64,000 bases of DNA, taken from the NCBI GenBank assembly GCA_037349105.1, contig JAYJMM010000077.1, positions 124,001 through 188,000 of the forward strand, given 5' to 3'. The position numbers and the translations under genes are program-made. Under the pieces are notes generated by a model. That model searched no databases. It was not told where the DNA came from and was given only the letters and a program-made list of their open reading frames with translations. This DNA comes from Limnomonas spitsbergensis (taxonomy: Eukaryota; Chlorophyta; Chlorophyceae; Chlamydomonadales). Shown piece after piece: positions 50,928 through 60,460 of this stretch (positions are counted from its first letter, which is position 1; each line of letters begins with the position of its first letter).

Positions 50928-53900
50928 CTACGCGGGCTTCAGGCCCAGCACCCACTGCTTCACGCCCATCGTCTGACACTTGCCAGCCGTGAAGGTGGCA
51001 GCATTGTTGGCCGGCACGACATACACCATGTTGACGCAAGCCATAGGTCCGCCTTTCTTCAGTGTGGCGACCAGGTTGTTGAAATCCGGGGCGGGCTTGT
51101 GCCCCGACACGGTCATCTGGAAAACGGTGTTGGGCAGGAGGGTCGAGTCCACGGCGGGGAACCGCGGGTTCGCCGGCCGCAGATATTGAGGGGGGTAGCC
51201 AGGCATCGCCTTGTTGGCTGCGACCTTGCCGGCCAGCTCGTCGTCTTGGAAGAGATGGATAGCCAGGGGGGGCCATGGGGGAAGCTTGGTGATGACAGGT
51301 GATTCTGCGTTGAGGCTTCTCATTTCATAGTTGCCGATGCCTTGAGACAGCTGTGCGTGAGCCCACTCCTCGAAGAGGAGACCAGACATCACCGAACTGC
51401 TCTGGAAGGCGTTGAGCAGGCAGGCCGCACCCAGACTCTGCACCAGTAATTGCACCTGCAGCAAGAGAGGAGAGAGGGGGCATGTGAGAGGGGGGACACC
51501 ATACTGCCGGAATTGCCTGCCTGCCTGTGCGGTACACGTGTACTGCCTGTGTCTGTCGGTGTAGCACCCACATGTACTGCCTGCCTGTGCGGTACCCGCA
51601 ATAACTGCCTGCCTGCCTGTGTGGTACCTGAAGCAGGAGAGGAGAGAGGAAGGGGGCAAAGGATGGCTGGGCAAGAGGCAGAGTTTGGGAGGGCTGGGCA
51701 CGGGGGCCGTGGTTAGGGATGGAGGGCTGAGGAGGGGGGCTGAGGCGGAGGAAAGGGGGAACGAGCGAGGGCCTGGGCTTGTATCATATAATAGGACTCA
51801 TATTAGACTGGGAACAAACCTACTCGTACCCATTCTGCTCTGCATTTCTGTTCCCTAATTCCAGACGCCCTCAAAGCCTCGATCCCATTCCTAAAGGGAA
51901 CCCTTCTCCCCTCCATCTTACCCCTCTACCGAAGGGAAGACTGTCAGGGTGCAGGTGGGCCATGGGCAGGCTAGGGGGGAATGCCAGGGTGCAGGTGGGC
52001 CCTGGAGTGCCAGCCAGGGATGTCACAGCCGGGCAGCCATAGCAGCTTCTCGGTACCTACCCAGTAGCACCCGCGCTCCGCACTAAATGAATTATAGTGG
52101 GCTGGAAAGCGTGCAACATCAGCCGTACTGGCCATCTAGGGGCGAGCATGCGGTGAACTCCACGGCCGACTGGCCGTGACATCCCTGCCCCCCTACCTGA
52201 CTCCTCTTCCTCATGCCCAGCTCTCCTCACTTTCCTCTCAACCCCATCTCACGCCCCCGTCACAGACCTTACAACCTCACGCCCTCAGACCTTCTAACCT
52301 CGCAACTGCCCGGCCTCTACTGACAAGCCATATTTCCCTCGGGCGTGTGCCCTCTCCCTCACCCCCCAAGGATCACCTTGGATCGGAGCAGACATTCTAC
52401 ATACGGCGATGCGAATCTGAGGCCCTGTGACTTGAAATTGCCGTCCACATCGAAGTGATAAATTCGGCTGCACATGTCATCCAGCCCCTCGCTGGCATCT
52501 CTCTGCGCATAGTCGAGTGCCTACACGCAGGAAGAATCCGGTGGGAAAGCATGTACTTGCAGCTTGGGGACTTTCCAGGGGCTTGGGGATTCTAATGGCC
52601 TGCATAGGGAACTCCATCCGCCTGCATGAGGGGCTTGCATGGGCCTGCATGGGGGGTCTGCATGGACCTACAAGGGGGGCCTGCATGGGCCTGCATGGGG
52701 GGAAATGCATGGGCCTGCATGGGCCTGCATGGGCCTGCATGGAGGGGAATGCATGGGCCTGCATGGGTGGGGCTGCATGGGCCTGCATGGGTGGGGCTGC
52801 ATGGGAGGCATGCATGGGGGGCCTGCATGGGGCGACTCTGTGGGCCTGCATGTGGGGATGCATGGGCCTGCATGGGCCTGTATGGGGGGCCTGCATGGGG
52901 GGGAATGCATGGGCCTGCATGGGGGGCCTGCATGGGCCCGCATGGGCCTGCATGGGGGGACTGCATGGGCCTGCATGGGGGGGACTGCGCACGTCGTCCA
53001 CGGAGACCTTACGGATGGCAGAATGCAGCTCGTTGAGCGGGTCCACTGAATCGGTCAGGGATGCCAAGCCGAGAACGCCTCGCGCAACTCCTCCAAGCTG
53101 GTGATATTTTGCGCTGACTTGGTCCGTTGTCAGGAGCGGGTACATGAACTTAGCTGCCTTGAGAAGCTCAACTTCCGTCCATGGCGGCATGAACAGAAGG
53201 CGAGGGCCTTGCTTCAAGAACTCCTGTAGCAAAAAAACGAGGGGGGGGGGCAAAAAAAATATCTCCAGACCCCATCATCAAAATTCCTGAAATCTGTTTG
53301 GGCCGGACCCCCCCCCCCTGCGCCCCGAAACCCAGTGAATTTTAAATATCTCAGTCAGCATTTCAATATTTGGAGTGTGTGAGGGGTGTATATTGATGAG
53401 CATGCCAACACCTATCTGCCTGTATAATTAGATTTCTCGCATGCATCCAGTTAACATAATAAATCAGGAAACCAGATATCGAGCTCCTCGCCATTCACTC
53501 TGGGTAAAATGACCCCAGAAATGGGAAGACTGACCTTCTAGAACTAGCTTGTCGTCCAAAACGGTTTGCTACATGTTCTGGATGCTCTGGATTCTGCTCC
53601 CATTGCATTTGTGTCTTCCCACTCCCCTCGGTGTACCCGAATTTCAACTGATAGTACTGGCAAGCCTGCCATGGGGGCACACCTTCATGCACGCCCCCCT
53701 AAAGCATGGCAAACGGCTGCTCGCGTTGAGGGGGATCCAACAATGCCATTCCCATGTCAAACTCATGGCCAGAAAAAAAGATAAAAAAATCCTGAAAAAA
53801 CGAAAAATCTGGCTGACCCCCCCCCCTCCCCCAAACGGGGACCCCCATATCTTTCTTTCCTTTAGGCAAAAAATAAAATGAGGACCGGTTTTGGAATGCT

Positions 53901-55141
53901 CTCATCAAGACCTACGCAGTTAGATGATGGTCCCCCCAGTTTTATTTGTGCCCCCCCTCGCAAAAAAAAACAAAAATGCTCAACAATAAACTCCTGCCTT
54001 ACGCTATATCATGTGAGGACCGCCACTGACCTTGTAGACGCCCCGCTGCGGGCTGCTGACGAGGAGCGTCATTGCTGGGTATGACAGGTTCGGGCAAAAG
54101 CCATCTGCAATGTGCCTGCAAGCCAACAACATATTGTTTCTTTTCTAAAAATCATCTCGGAAAATTGCTGCACTTCACTCCCTAAAGTCCACCTACTGAC
54201 CATGTCGTTTGCTTGCGCAGCTGCTCCTCAAAGTCCTGAAGGCGACCAACGGAGATCTTGTAATGACGCTGCGATGACTCCGGGATGCACTGCAGGAGAT
54301 ATGCTTCACTCTTGTCCCATCCATGGGACTGCCACACGATGTCCGGTGGGGAGTCTTTCAAGAGCAGCTCCCTCACAAAGGGCCACAGAGACCAGGACTT
54401 GCCTACATGGAAGAATCAGAAATAAGAAAAATCGATTGCAGCTGCAATCGCTGCCTGAGATGACAGTGCTACCCCACTCACCAGTCCCTGGTGTCCCAGA
54501 GAGAAAGATGATCCCTTGCTGGCTGTTGTTGATGAGGGGAATGAGCTTGGTGTAAGCATCACGGATAAGCATCTTGCTGTTCTTAAGCTTGGCATCGAGG
54601 GGGAGGTAGCACCCCTCCGGCATTGTCAGCTCGTTGTTCTCCTCGATGGCCGTGCACAAGCCCTGAAGGTTCTTTGACTCGGCAGGTATCTCTGCATGTG
54701 TTCATGTGGCAACATGTTTTTGCCATTTTGCCGATGAACTCATCCATGCAGCCATGCACCCCATGTTCCTCATACATCCATGTATCACATAAACCCCTGC
54801 AACCCAACCCACAGGTGCGCCTTGTATACAGCGCAGCCATGTAGCCCACAATCCCCTCTCACTCCCTTCCACACTTCCCACACACAACCAAACACTCCCT
54901 CCAACTCTCCCCACAATACCCCCCCCCCCCCCCACACACAAACCAAGAACTCCACACCAGCCACAGAGATCCACACAAGTCATGCTAGCACATTGCCAAG
55001 AACAATACCGGCTGATGACGGCCAAGACAGATTATGCCTACCTTTGGGGCCCCTCCGCTTCCAGACGTCGTCGGAGAGCTCCGATGAATCAGAGTTTCGT
55101 CCCCTTTTGCCTGCAAGGACATGTGTATCGCGGACAGGCAT
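50928..55141 (-). CDS. Crinkler/RHS-type (CR) P-loop NTPase with C-terminal nuclease-like domain, 7 exons, 499 aa
   Basis: Exons, all minus: 55,042-55,141; 54,482-54,691; 54,201-54,402; 54,031-54,115; 52,993-53,223; 52,377-52,520; 50,928-51,455. They sum to 1,500 nt with matching phases (1,1,2,0,0,0) and GT-AG introns. Seen in the product: basic NLS-like clusters near residues 12-15 and 28-33; Walker A GTPGTGKS at 99-106, split by intron 2; TTWHIADG ending at 176, a Walker B-like strand; SSPQRGVYKEF across exons 4/5; PPWTEVEL at 212-219; LGGVARGVL at 242-250; then a nuclease-like region with GLLFEE (349-354), AVDS (425-428), VFQMTVSGH (435-443) and YVVP (469-472). This motif order is typical of CR (Crinkler-RHS) proteins, whose members are often effectors or transposon-related. 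No signal peptide or oomycete LFLAK header is seen. Function here is inferred. A TTCAG acceptor-like site just before the ATG leaves room for an upstream exon. Confidence 0.88.
51514..51660. repeat. Short repeats and duplicated 3' splice region in intron 6
   Basis: TGCCTGCCTGTG(C/T)GGTAC occurs three times, near 51,516, 51,577 and 51,608, with GTACTGCCTG links. In addition the purine-rich strand next to the exon 7 acceptor (GCAAGAGAGGAGAGAGG, 51,461 onward) is copied near 51,634 as GCAGGAGAGGAGAGAGG. On the minus strand this gives a second pyrimidine tract ending CTGCTTCAG about 170 bp upstream of the acceptor used. It could act as an alternative acceptor, though it would add non-homologous codons. 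Confidence 0.7.
52598..52985. repeat. ~10-bp minisatellite (CCTGCATGGG) in intron 5
   Basis: Plus-strand CCTGCATGGG repeats, with G-run variants, fill most of the 472-bp intron between exons 5 and 6. The array begins about 8 bp from the exon 5 donor (GTGCGCAG). On the coding strand it supplies many CAGG steps, yet the exon 6 acceptor (GTGTAG) lies outside it. Open frames across it in several registers, rich in Trp, Met and His, are repeat artefacts. Confidence 0.93.
53224..54030 (-). other. Intron 4 of the Crinkler-like gene (807 bp), homopolymer-rich
   Basis: The donor is GTCAGTGG and the acceptor is GCTACAG. Joining exon 4 to exon 5 restores the VYK-EFLKQ motif, which fixes this intron. 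It holds runs of G/C and A/T (53,242-53,320 and 53,765-53,960). Between 53,524 and 53,690 on the minus strand it also holds an exon-like open stretch that does not fit the phase of the gene. Confidence 0.75.
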
Positions 55142-55184
55142 TTCTGAAGCAGGGAGATAGGTGCCAGAACGGGATGGCGGGGGG

Positions 55185-55795
55185 CGGTGAAGTATTCTGC
55201 AAGCAGTGCATTAGGGTGGGAGGGGGCAGTGATGCATTCTGCAGGCAGTGCATTAGGATGGGAGGGGGGCGGTGATGCAGCATGCAGGCAGTGCATTAGG
55301 GTGGGAGGGGGGCGGTGATGTATTCTGCAGGCAGTGCATTATGGTGGGAGGGGGCGGTGATACATTCTGCAGGCAGAGCATTAGGGTGGGAGGGGGCGGT
55401 GATGCATTCTGCAGGCAGTGCATTAGGGTGGAAGGGGGCGGTGATGCATTCTGCATGCATTGCATTAGGGTGGGAGGGGGGCAGTAATGTATTCTGCATG
55501 CAGTGCATTAGGGTGGGAGGGGGCGGTGATACATTCTGCATGCAGTGCATTAGGGTGGGATGGGGGCGGTGATGCATTCTGCAGGCAGTGCATTAGGGTG
55601 GAAGGGGGCGGTGATGCATTCTGCATGCAGTGCATTAGGGTGGGAGGGGGGCGGTGATGCATTCTGCAGGCAGTGCATTAGGGTGGGAGGGGGGCGGTGA
55701 TGCATTCTGCAGGCAGTGCATTAGGGTGGGAGGGGGGCGGTGATGCATTCTGCATGCAGTGCATTAGGGTGGGAGGGGGGCGGTGATGTATTCTG
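55185..55795. repeat. ~43-bp minisatellite upstream of the Crinkler-like gene (about 14 copies)
   Basis: The unit on plus reads GTGCATTAGGGTGGGAGGGG, then GCGGTGATGCATTCTGCAGGC. Spacing between GTGCATTAGG boxes is 42-44 bp, varying with the length of the G run. It begins about 45 bp upstream of the start codon at 55,141, so it occupies the expected 5' untranslated or promoter region. The first copy grades into GGGGGGCGGTGAAGTATTC near 55,180. Whether it affects expression cannot be read from sequence. Confidence 0.94.
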
Positions 55796-56186
55796 CAAAC
55801 AAACAATCTGTCAGAAAACGACTAAATATATTGAGGTGGGGTAGGAGACACATTCTGGGAATGAGGTTCAGCTATATATCAGCTACTAAATTCCATGAGG
55901 TCTTAAGCCGGAGGTCAATGATGTCCTATTCCGCGATTGAGCGATTGCATGGCGATTCAAAAGTAAGTCGGTTTTGCGAGTTTGGCCTAACCAATCGCCA
56001 TAAGAAGTCGCCGCGCCGAAGGCGCAACACCCACTTTCCAGGGTTTGTCACCGGGTTCAAACTCTACAGGAGACCCATCATGCCCTGGACTGGGTGATGC
56101 GAAACATGGTGTGCGAAGGTAATAAATTATGTGCTGATTCCTTGCAGCTCGAGTGCCCCAGGAAGTACTGTTTGTTTGCAGTACAG
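55796..56186. other. Intergenic, no supported gene
   Basis: A 104-codon plus-strand frame (55,783-56,097) starts inside the last minisatellite copy and is rich in Arg and Ser. I recognise no domain and treat it as unsupported. No RNA gene was recognised; a GGGTTCAAACTC segment near 56,052 recalls a tRNA T-arm but has no cloverleaf around it. Confidence 0.4.
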
Positions 56187-56547
56187 TTCAGCTACACTTC
56201 AGCTACATCAAGATTTATGGCTGAGCCATGAACAAAACCTGCTGCTTGGGCCTCCGGCCGACGGTGGGTGCAGCAAAAATCCATATGCTTGGACCCCTGG
56301 CCTTTGGCTGGGTAGGGCCAGACGCAAACAGATCACAACTCAGCACTGACCGCCTGACCATCACTTAGCAACAGCTTGCGCTATTTCTGTTCACGACCCG
56401 CGTTTCTTTTTTCGGCCACGAGTTCACCTTTGGCAGGCAGCCCCGCAGCCGCCAAAGACCCGATTCGGACCGAACCTGGATCAGCCTACGGCTGGCGGCC
56501 CAAGCTTCAGGGGGTTGGTCGGAGTGTAGCTGACATGTGCTGAATCA
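56187..56547. mobile_element. MITE-like inverted-repeat element (~361 bp)
   Basis: The left end TTCAGCTACACTTCAGCTAC (from 56,187) is an imperfect inverted match to the right end TGTAGCTGACATGTGCTGAA (from 56,525). Further in, GCTTGGGCCTCCGGCCGACG (from 56,244) pairs with ACGGCTGGCGGCCCAAGC (to 56,505). The core has no coding frame of note. A related right-end segment recurs near 60,750-60,845, so the family is dispersed. Target-site duplications were not identified, so the exact limits and the transposon class are uncertain. Confidence 0.5.
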
Positions 56548-57720
56548 CGCAACAGTAAAAACTGATCACGACACATGGTGCTGACTCCTGTTGATATGGT
56601 GCACAAGTTGTAGATGGCCTGATCAGGGCTAGTGATGTGAGTCCAGGGAAGGCCAGGGCCAAGCACAACAAAGTAGCAACGGAGGTCATTCTTTTCAGGG
56701 AGGCCTTCCTCATTCCCTATGATTTCCAGGGTACAAAAAGTTATCTTCCAGGCAACCAGCCATCATTGTTGTGCAGCAAGCACAACTGCTCCCTCCCCGA
56801 ACTCTGACTTTCAAAGAAGGGTACGAGGTTTCCTTCTGGGGCGAGAGTTCAGGTTTGGTTCAGGGTTAGGACTCGTGCAAAGCTGCTGCAAGCAGGCGCG
56901 CAAAGTCTGGTGCTCTGCCTAAGACCTGGTAGGCTGGCAGGTGCTGTGCTGTGGCTCATTGCTGCATGCATGATGATCATCGTCTCCATGAGGGAGGTGA
57001 GTGTGGTTTGCACATCTGGCGCATGTATGGCGGTGCAGCCCAGTGCGCTCATGAAGGTCACATTGGTGGTGTCATACAAATAGATAACGATATTATTACT
57101 TCTGTTTTTTTTTTGTATAGGGATGCCTTCTGCATAAGTATGTGTGTGTGCGATTTATTTTAAAACAAGTACATTTATGGCAATTCAAGGCCCCAAGCTG
57201 AAGGGAGCAGGGATGGCTCGGGACTAGAGCGTGGTCAAGCGAGTTAGAGGGAAATTATGACAGAGAGCTTTGCTCGTTGTTTTAAGAGGTGCAGCCCAGT
57301 GCGCTCTTGTGGCAAGACCTCGCGTGAGGACAGGCACAAGGCAAGCGGTGGACAGGCATGAGGGGGCTCATTTAAAGGGTGGCCCTACAAGCCAGATCAC
57401 GGGTCCAAGACAGAGCCGGCAGGGGCTCCGGCAGATCGGAACAGACAGGGCGTAAGTGGGAAAAAGAATTTGACACCGGCATTATAAACATTGTTGCTTG
57501 AGGAGGCAGTCACATCAAGGGCCGAGAAAGGTGCCAGAGGGGCTGAGGCATGCGAAGGAGGGAGACTTTAGAAGTAATTATGAGCAGAGATCTACTCGCA
57601 GGTGGGCAGGTGAGTGTGTGTGGGGGGGGGGGGGCGTGGGCCCGGCGGCAGCTTGAGAGGGGTGGCCTGAGGCAGGGTTTCCTGCCGGGGGGATGGACAC
57701 TGTGAGTAGCTTGTCTAAAA
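56548..57720. other. Intergenic, no confident gene
   Basis: A minus-strand open stretch at 56,849-57,079 reads protein-like in part (TNVTFMSALGCTAIHAP) but lacks a clear acceptor and any recognised family. The 18-bp segment GTGCAGCCCAGTGCGCTC occurs at about 57,034 and again at about 57,290. A T-run followed by GTATAGGG near 57,103-57,121 resembles a plus-strand 3' splice site with no exon I can identify. Confidence 0.35.
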
Positions 57721-57721
57721 A

Positions 57722-57868
57722 AAAGGGCGGGGGGGGCCAGGAAAAGGCCTCCCCAAAACAAGGCGGGGGGGCCAAGAGAAGGCCTCCCCAACACAAGGCG
57801 GGGGGGGGCAGGAGAAGGCTACCCAAAACAAGGCGGGGGGGCAGGAGAAGGCCTCCACAAAACAACGT
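57722..57868. repeat. 33-36-bp G-rich minisatellite (4 copies)
   Basis: Copies of GAAGGCCTCCCCAAAACAAG followed by GCGGGGGGGC start with AAGGC(C/T) at 57,744, 57,779, 57,815 and 57,848. Length differences come mainly from the G run. Pro- or Gly-rich open frames through the array are repeat artefacts. Confidence 0.88.
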
Positions 57869-58124
57869 ATGGCGGCCATAAAATATCGAGTCATACGCGG
57901 AGTTTGCGTAATCCTCCCCCTTCAGAAAGCACGTCCAGTGTAATGATTACAAGTTATTGTAATCATTAGAATTTTCCCTACGTGTAAAAAAGTGTGCACA
58001 ATATGACAGTGGGGGTGCGGGAGGCGCCCATGCCTCCCCCCACAGCTCAGAAACAGTACGTGGCTTAAGCAATGAATTTCCCAGTTGAAATTTCATATTT
58101 CCAGCCTCATAAGCCTTTTATTTT

Positions 58125-58351
58125 TTAAGCATGAGACAAGACCGCACCAGCGATCAGGCTGTTGAGATAGGCGATAGCAACGGCGTTGTCTTGTTTGAGG
58201 AAAAAGGAGCGTTGCACAAACTCAGTCTTCCCGTCCAAGGCCTGTACAGCCATGGCTTCCCAGTCAGCTGGTAACCCTTGTGTCTGGGCCAGGGAAGAAA
58301 CCCTGGCCAGCAGATTGTCGATGGTGAATTCCATTTCGTGTTTTGGAGGAC
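58125..58351 (-). CDS. Candidate terminal exon of an unrecognised protein
   Basis: A minus-strand exon is suggested by the acceptor TTTGCTGCAATTCGCAG immediately before it and an open frame of 75 codons, including the TAA stop, entered in phase 1. The product segment is well balanced in composition (for example DNLLARVSSLAQTQGLPADW and FVQRSFFLKQD) and predicted mostly helical by eye. I recognise no family. Upstream exons would lie to the right (above 58,400). Candidates include a minus-strand stretch around 58,782-58,836 with a nuclease-like D...ExK spacing, but I could not connect them with confidence. Confidence 0.45.
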
Positions 58352-59165
58352 CTGCGAATTGCAGCAAAGGCGTCACAGAGTCAAAATCATGCGAAGAGAG
58401 ACATTTACATAAAAGCCAGGAAACACTGCTCCCCAACTGAACGCAATGAGCTCTCATATGCTGGACCCCGTTCCGTCGCCCAATTCGTGGACTCCAAACA
58501 TGCACCTGATTCGAGAAGGAGAGCCCTACGGTCTCTCATTCCACATAAGTGAAACTCTCTCAAATACCATTGAAACCAGACCAACTGGCTGGCAACTACA
58601 ACTTCTGTGTGAGAGGACCTTGGCAAGTGAAAGAAAGAAAACGCCTGAGCGTGGCTTGAGGAATACGGGACAGTGGGGGGTGGTGCGAGTGCCTACAGCT
58701 GTTGTGTAAGGGCAGTTCATATGCATGGCTGTAGATGCAGTCCACAGGGTATTGCGTGTTGCGAAGTAGGCGACGCGTTGTTTTAATTTCGATATAGGAG
58801 ACGCTATGGGTTCGGACGTAAAAATCAACATGGCCACGTACCATGAGACAGGGCGCAGGCAGAAGCCAGAGAATGCACATTGCCGCTATCCAACAGCCTA
58901 CTACTTGAAAACGGCCATGATCAATGCTGCAAAGAGTTGCAATGCGACCTGTTCGGGCAAGAAAAAAAACTGCTCCAATTTTCCTCACAAACAGCACCCT
59001 CACAAGAATACTTCAGAGCGGCAGAACTCGTGGGCCGAGGCCACCCTAAAGCTGCGAACTCCCGAGTTGAGAGGTGGGGATGATGTGTCTGAATCAAAAG
59101 CGGGGGTCTAGGCAGTAAAGTAGGCAAGTCACCTCTGGTATGAACAGGGGCAAAAAGGGAGGAAG
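58352..59165. other. Unassigned stretch, possible upstream exons of the minus-strand gene
   Basis: Open frames overlap on both strands. On minus, a 135-codon frame (58,596-59,003) contains GHVDFYV followed by YIEIK, the spacing seen in PD-(D/E)xK nucleases. On plus, a 101-codon frame (58,806-59,111) is Lys- and Asn-rich with no motif. Neither is confirmed by splice structure. Confidence 0.3.
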
Positions 59166-59276
59166 TTGCAAGATGTCATTGTGACTTCTTTTGAAAATAG
59201 ATATCGTGCCAGAGTCAATACCGCGTCTCCCCAGTTAGTACACATCCAATTCAGGCTCATACCCAATGCTTTCAAC

Positions 59277-60029
59277 ATGAGTACGCACAGGACCTTTCGT
59301 GTCTGTCCCAAGAAGGGGAAGAATGCAGGCCAGTTATTAAGGACCTTGCAATTTAATCTCGCTGGAACGGTAATCTGTGACCTGGAGCTGCAGCTGGGAT
59401 ACGATTCCACTGACATCACGCCACAGGAACTGCAGCGGGTCGTCATCGATGTCAGCGATGCCATTGTGGAGCCATGGCTGTGCAAAGGCAGCATCAAGGG
59501 GCCCAGCTGTCCAGCGAAACAGCTCTTGAATGGGTCCTTCAGCTTTGAGCCGTGCAGTGTCAAGTCCAGCAGACACCAGAGCACGTCCGACTGGGACGAA
59601 GCTTTGCAGCTCGTGAAAGTGCAGAGGTGGGACCCACTGCTGCTGCATGGGGAAGCAGCACATCCTCGCAAGTGTCCTAGCTGCTCTGGGAAGCTGGACG
59701 GCCATGGGTCGGGCGACACAGCGAAGCTCGTCAAAGGTTTTGGTGCTGAGGACCTTGACACGTACCTTGTCTGTCGGCGCTGGTACTGCAAGTCCTACAA
59801 GAAAGCATACTCCGACGTAGACCCGGAGATGAGGAGCCTGCTCCCGGCTGCTGTGGCTCACAGCTTCCCCTTCAAGGTCTTCCAATCTGCCAATGCTGGT
59901 TTGACCAACACAACAGCCCTGTACTTCAGTGCAGGATCTTGCAACGGCAGCAGCATTGCCCACATGGTCCGCGTCGCCAATGACATGCGCATGCGCTCCT
60001 GGGCTCACGCTGTTATTGAGCATGCATAG
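59277..60029 (+). pseudogene. Zinc-ribbon protein of algal transposon-associated type (DUF6729-like), stop-interrupted
   Basis: From the first in-frame ATG (59,277) there are 250 codons to TAG at 60,027-60,029; the frame is open upstream to 59,166, so an earlier exon may join. A zinc-ribbon-like region has CPSC at residues 133-136 and a second knuckle at C166 and C171. The position expected to hold the fourth Cys or its neighbour is Tyr (KSY, Y174). It is followed by RSLLPAAVAHSFPF, the LP...FP pattern I associate with the DUF6729 family of algae. After the TAG the same frame stays open to a TGA at about 60,109, with Lys/Arg- and Met-rich codons, so the TAG may be a disabling mutation in a longer protein. 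The family name is from memory and not searched. It could also be a living gene ending at the TAG. Confidence 0.5.
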
Positions 60030-60105
60030 CGGAAGAAGGCCATGGCCAAAGCTACCATGATCTCCAGGCCAGAGGTGCATAGGGTTGAACATAAAGCTAC
60101 CACGC

Positions 60106-60297
60106 TTTGATTTGTTACAGTCTGTGCTTTATGATTGGATACAAGCATGCATGGCAAATGCAACTGCTCTGATTTGATACAGCATGTGCTTCATAATTAG
60201 GTACAAGCATGCATGGCAAATGCAACTGCTCTGATTGATACAGTCTGTGCTTTATGATTGGATACAAGCATGCATGGCAAATGCAACTGCTCTGATT
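60106..60297 (+). repeat. 61-62-bp tandem repeat (3 copies)
   Basis: ACAAGCATGCATGGCAAATG occurs at 60,141, 60,203 and 60,264, each followed by CAACTGCTCTGATT and a (GATA)CAG(T/C)(C/A)TGTGCTT box. The last copy ends in TCTGATTTTTTCC, a pyrimidine tract that leads to a CAG acceptor at 60,312. If the downstream exon is real, the repeat sits inside an intron. Confidence 0.92.
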
Positions 60298-60312
60298 TTT
60301 TCCTGGAAATGC

Positions 60313-60460
60313 AGGAAGGCGTTCCGACTCAGGAAGTTCCTGCAGGATGTCAACAGCTTGCGTAAGAGCAGGGCCACGGGGCACATTTACCTCCTGGAGG
60401 CGCTGGCGTATGGCGGCGAGGGCGTGTACTTCTTTCTTGAGCAAGCCGTTTGGTGAGACA
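60313..60460 (+). CDS. Candidate internal exon downstream of the zinc-ribbon frame
   Basis: A good acceptor (TTTTTTCCTGGAAATGCAG) precedes an open stretch reading [12 protein letters not shown] and then [12 protein letters not shown], which ends at a GGTGAGAC donor. The second half of the exon and its donor are repeated twice more downstream at 68-bp spacing. It may continue the zinc-ribbon protein that ends at 60,029. The opposite strand is also open here with plausible codons, so the coding strand is not certain. Confidence 0.4.

Noticed and set aside
52510..53104. Plus-strand Trp/Met/His-rich open frames
   Set aside because: Antisense to the Crinkler-like gene and made of the intron 5 minisatellite.
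52477..53253. 258-codon continuous minus frame through exon 5 and intron 5
   Set aside because: The N-terminal part is real exon 5, but the rest translates the CCTGCATGGG minisatellite; splicing to exon 6 at 52,520 gives the family-consistent protein.
54197..54402. Exon 3 ending at 54,197 with a GTAGGT donor
   Set aside because: It gives a phase that does not match exon 4. The donor GTCAGT four bases earlier gives phase 2 and restores the TTWHIADG motif.
56040..56080. Possible tRNA T-arm (GGGTTCAAACTC)
   Set aside because: No acceptor, D-arm or anticodon arm can be folded around it.
59129..59791. 220-codon minus frame opposite the zinc-ribbon protein
   Set aside because: Composition is Ser/Pro/Cys-rich without motifs, while the plus frame has a structured zinc-ribbon pattern.
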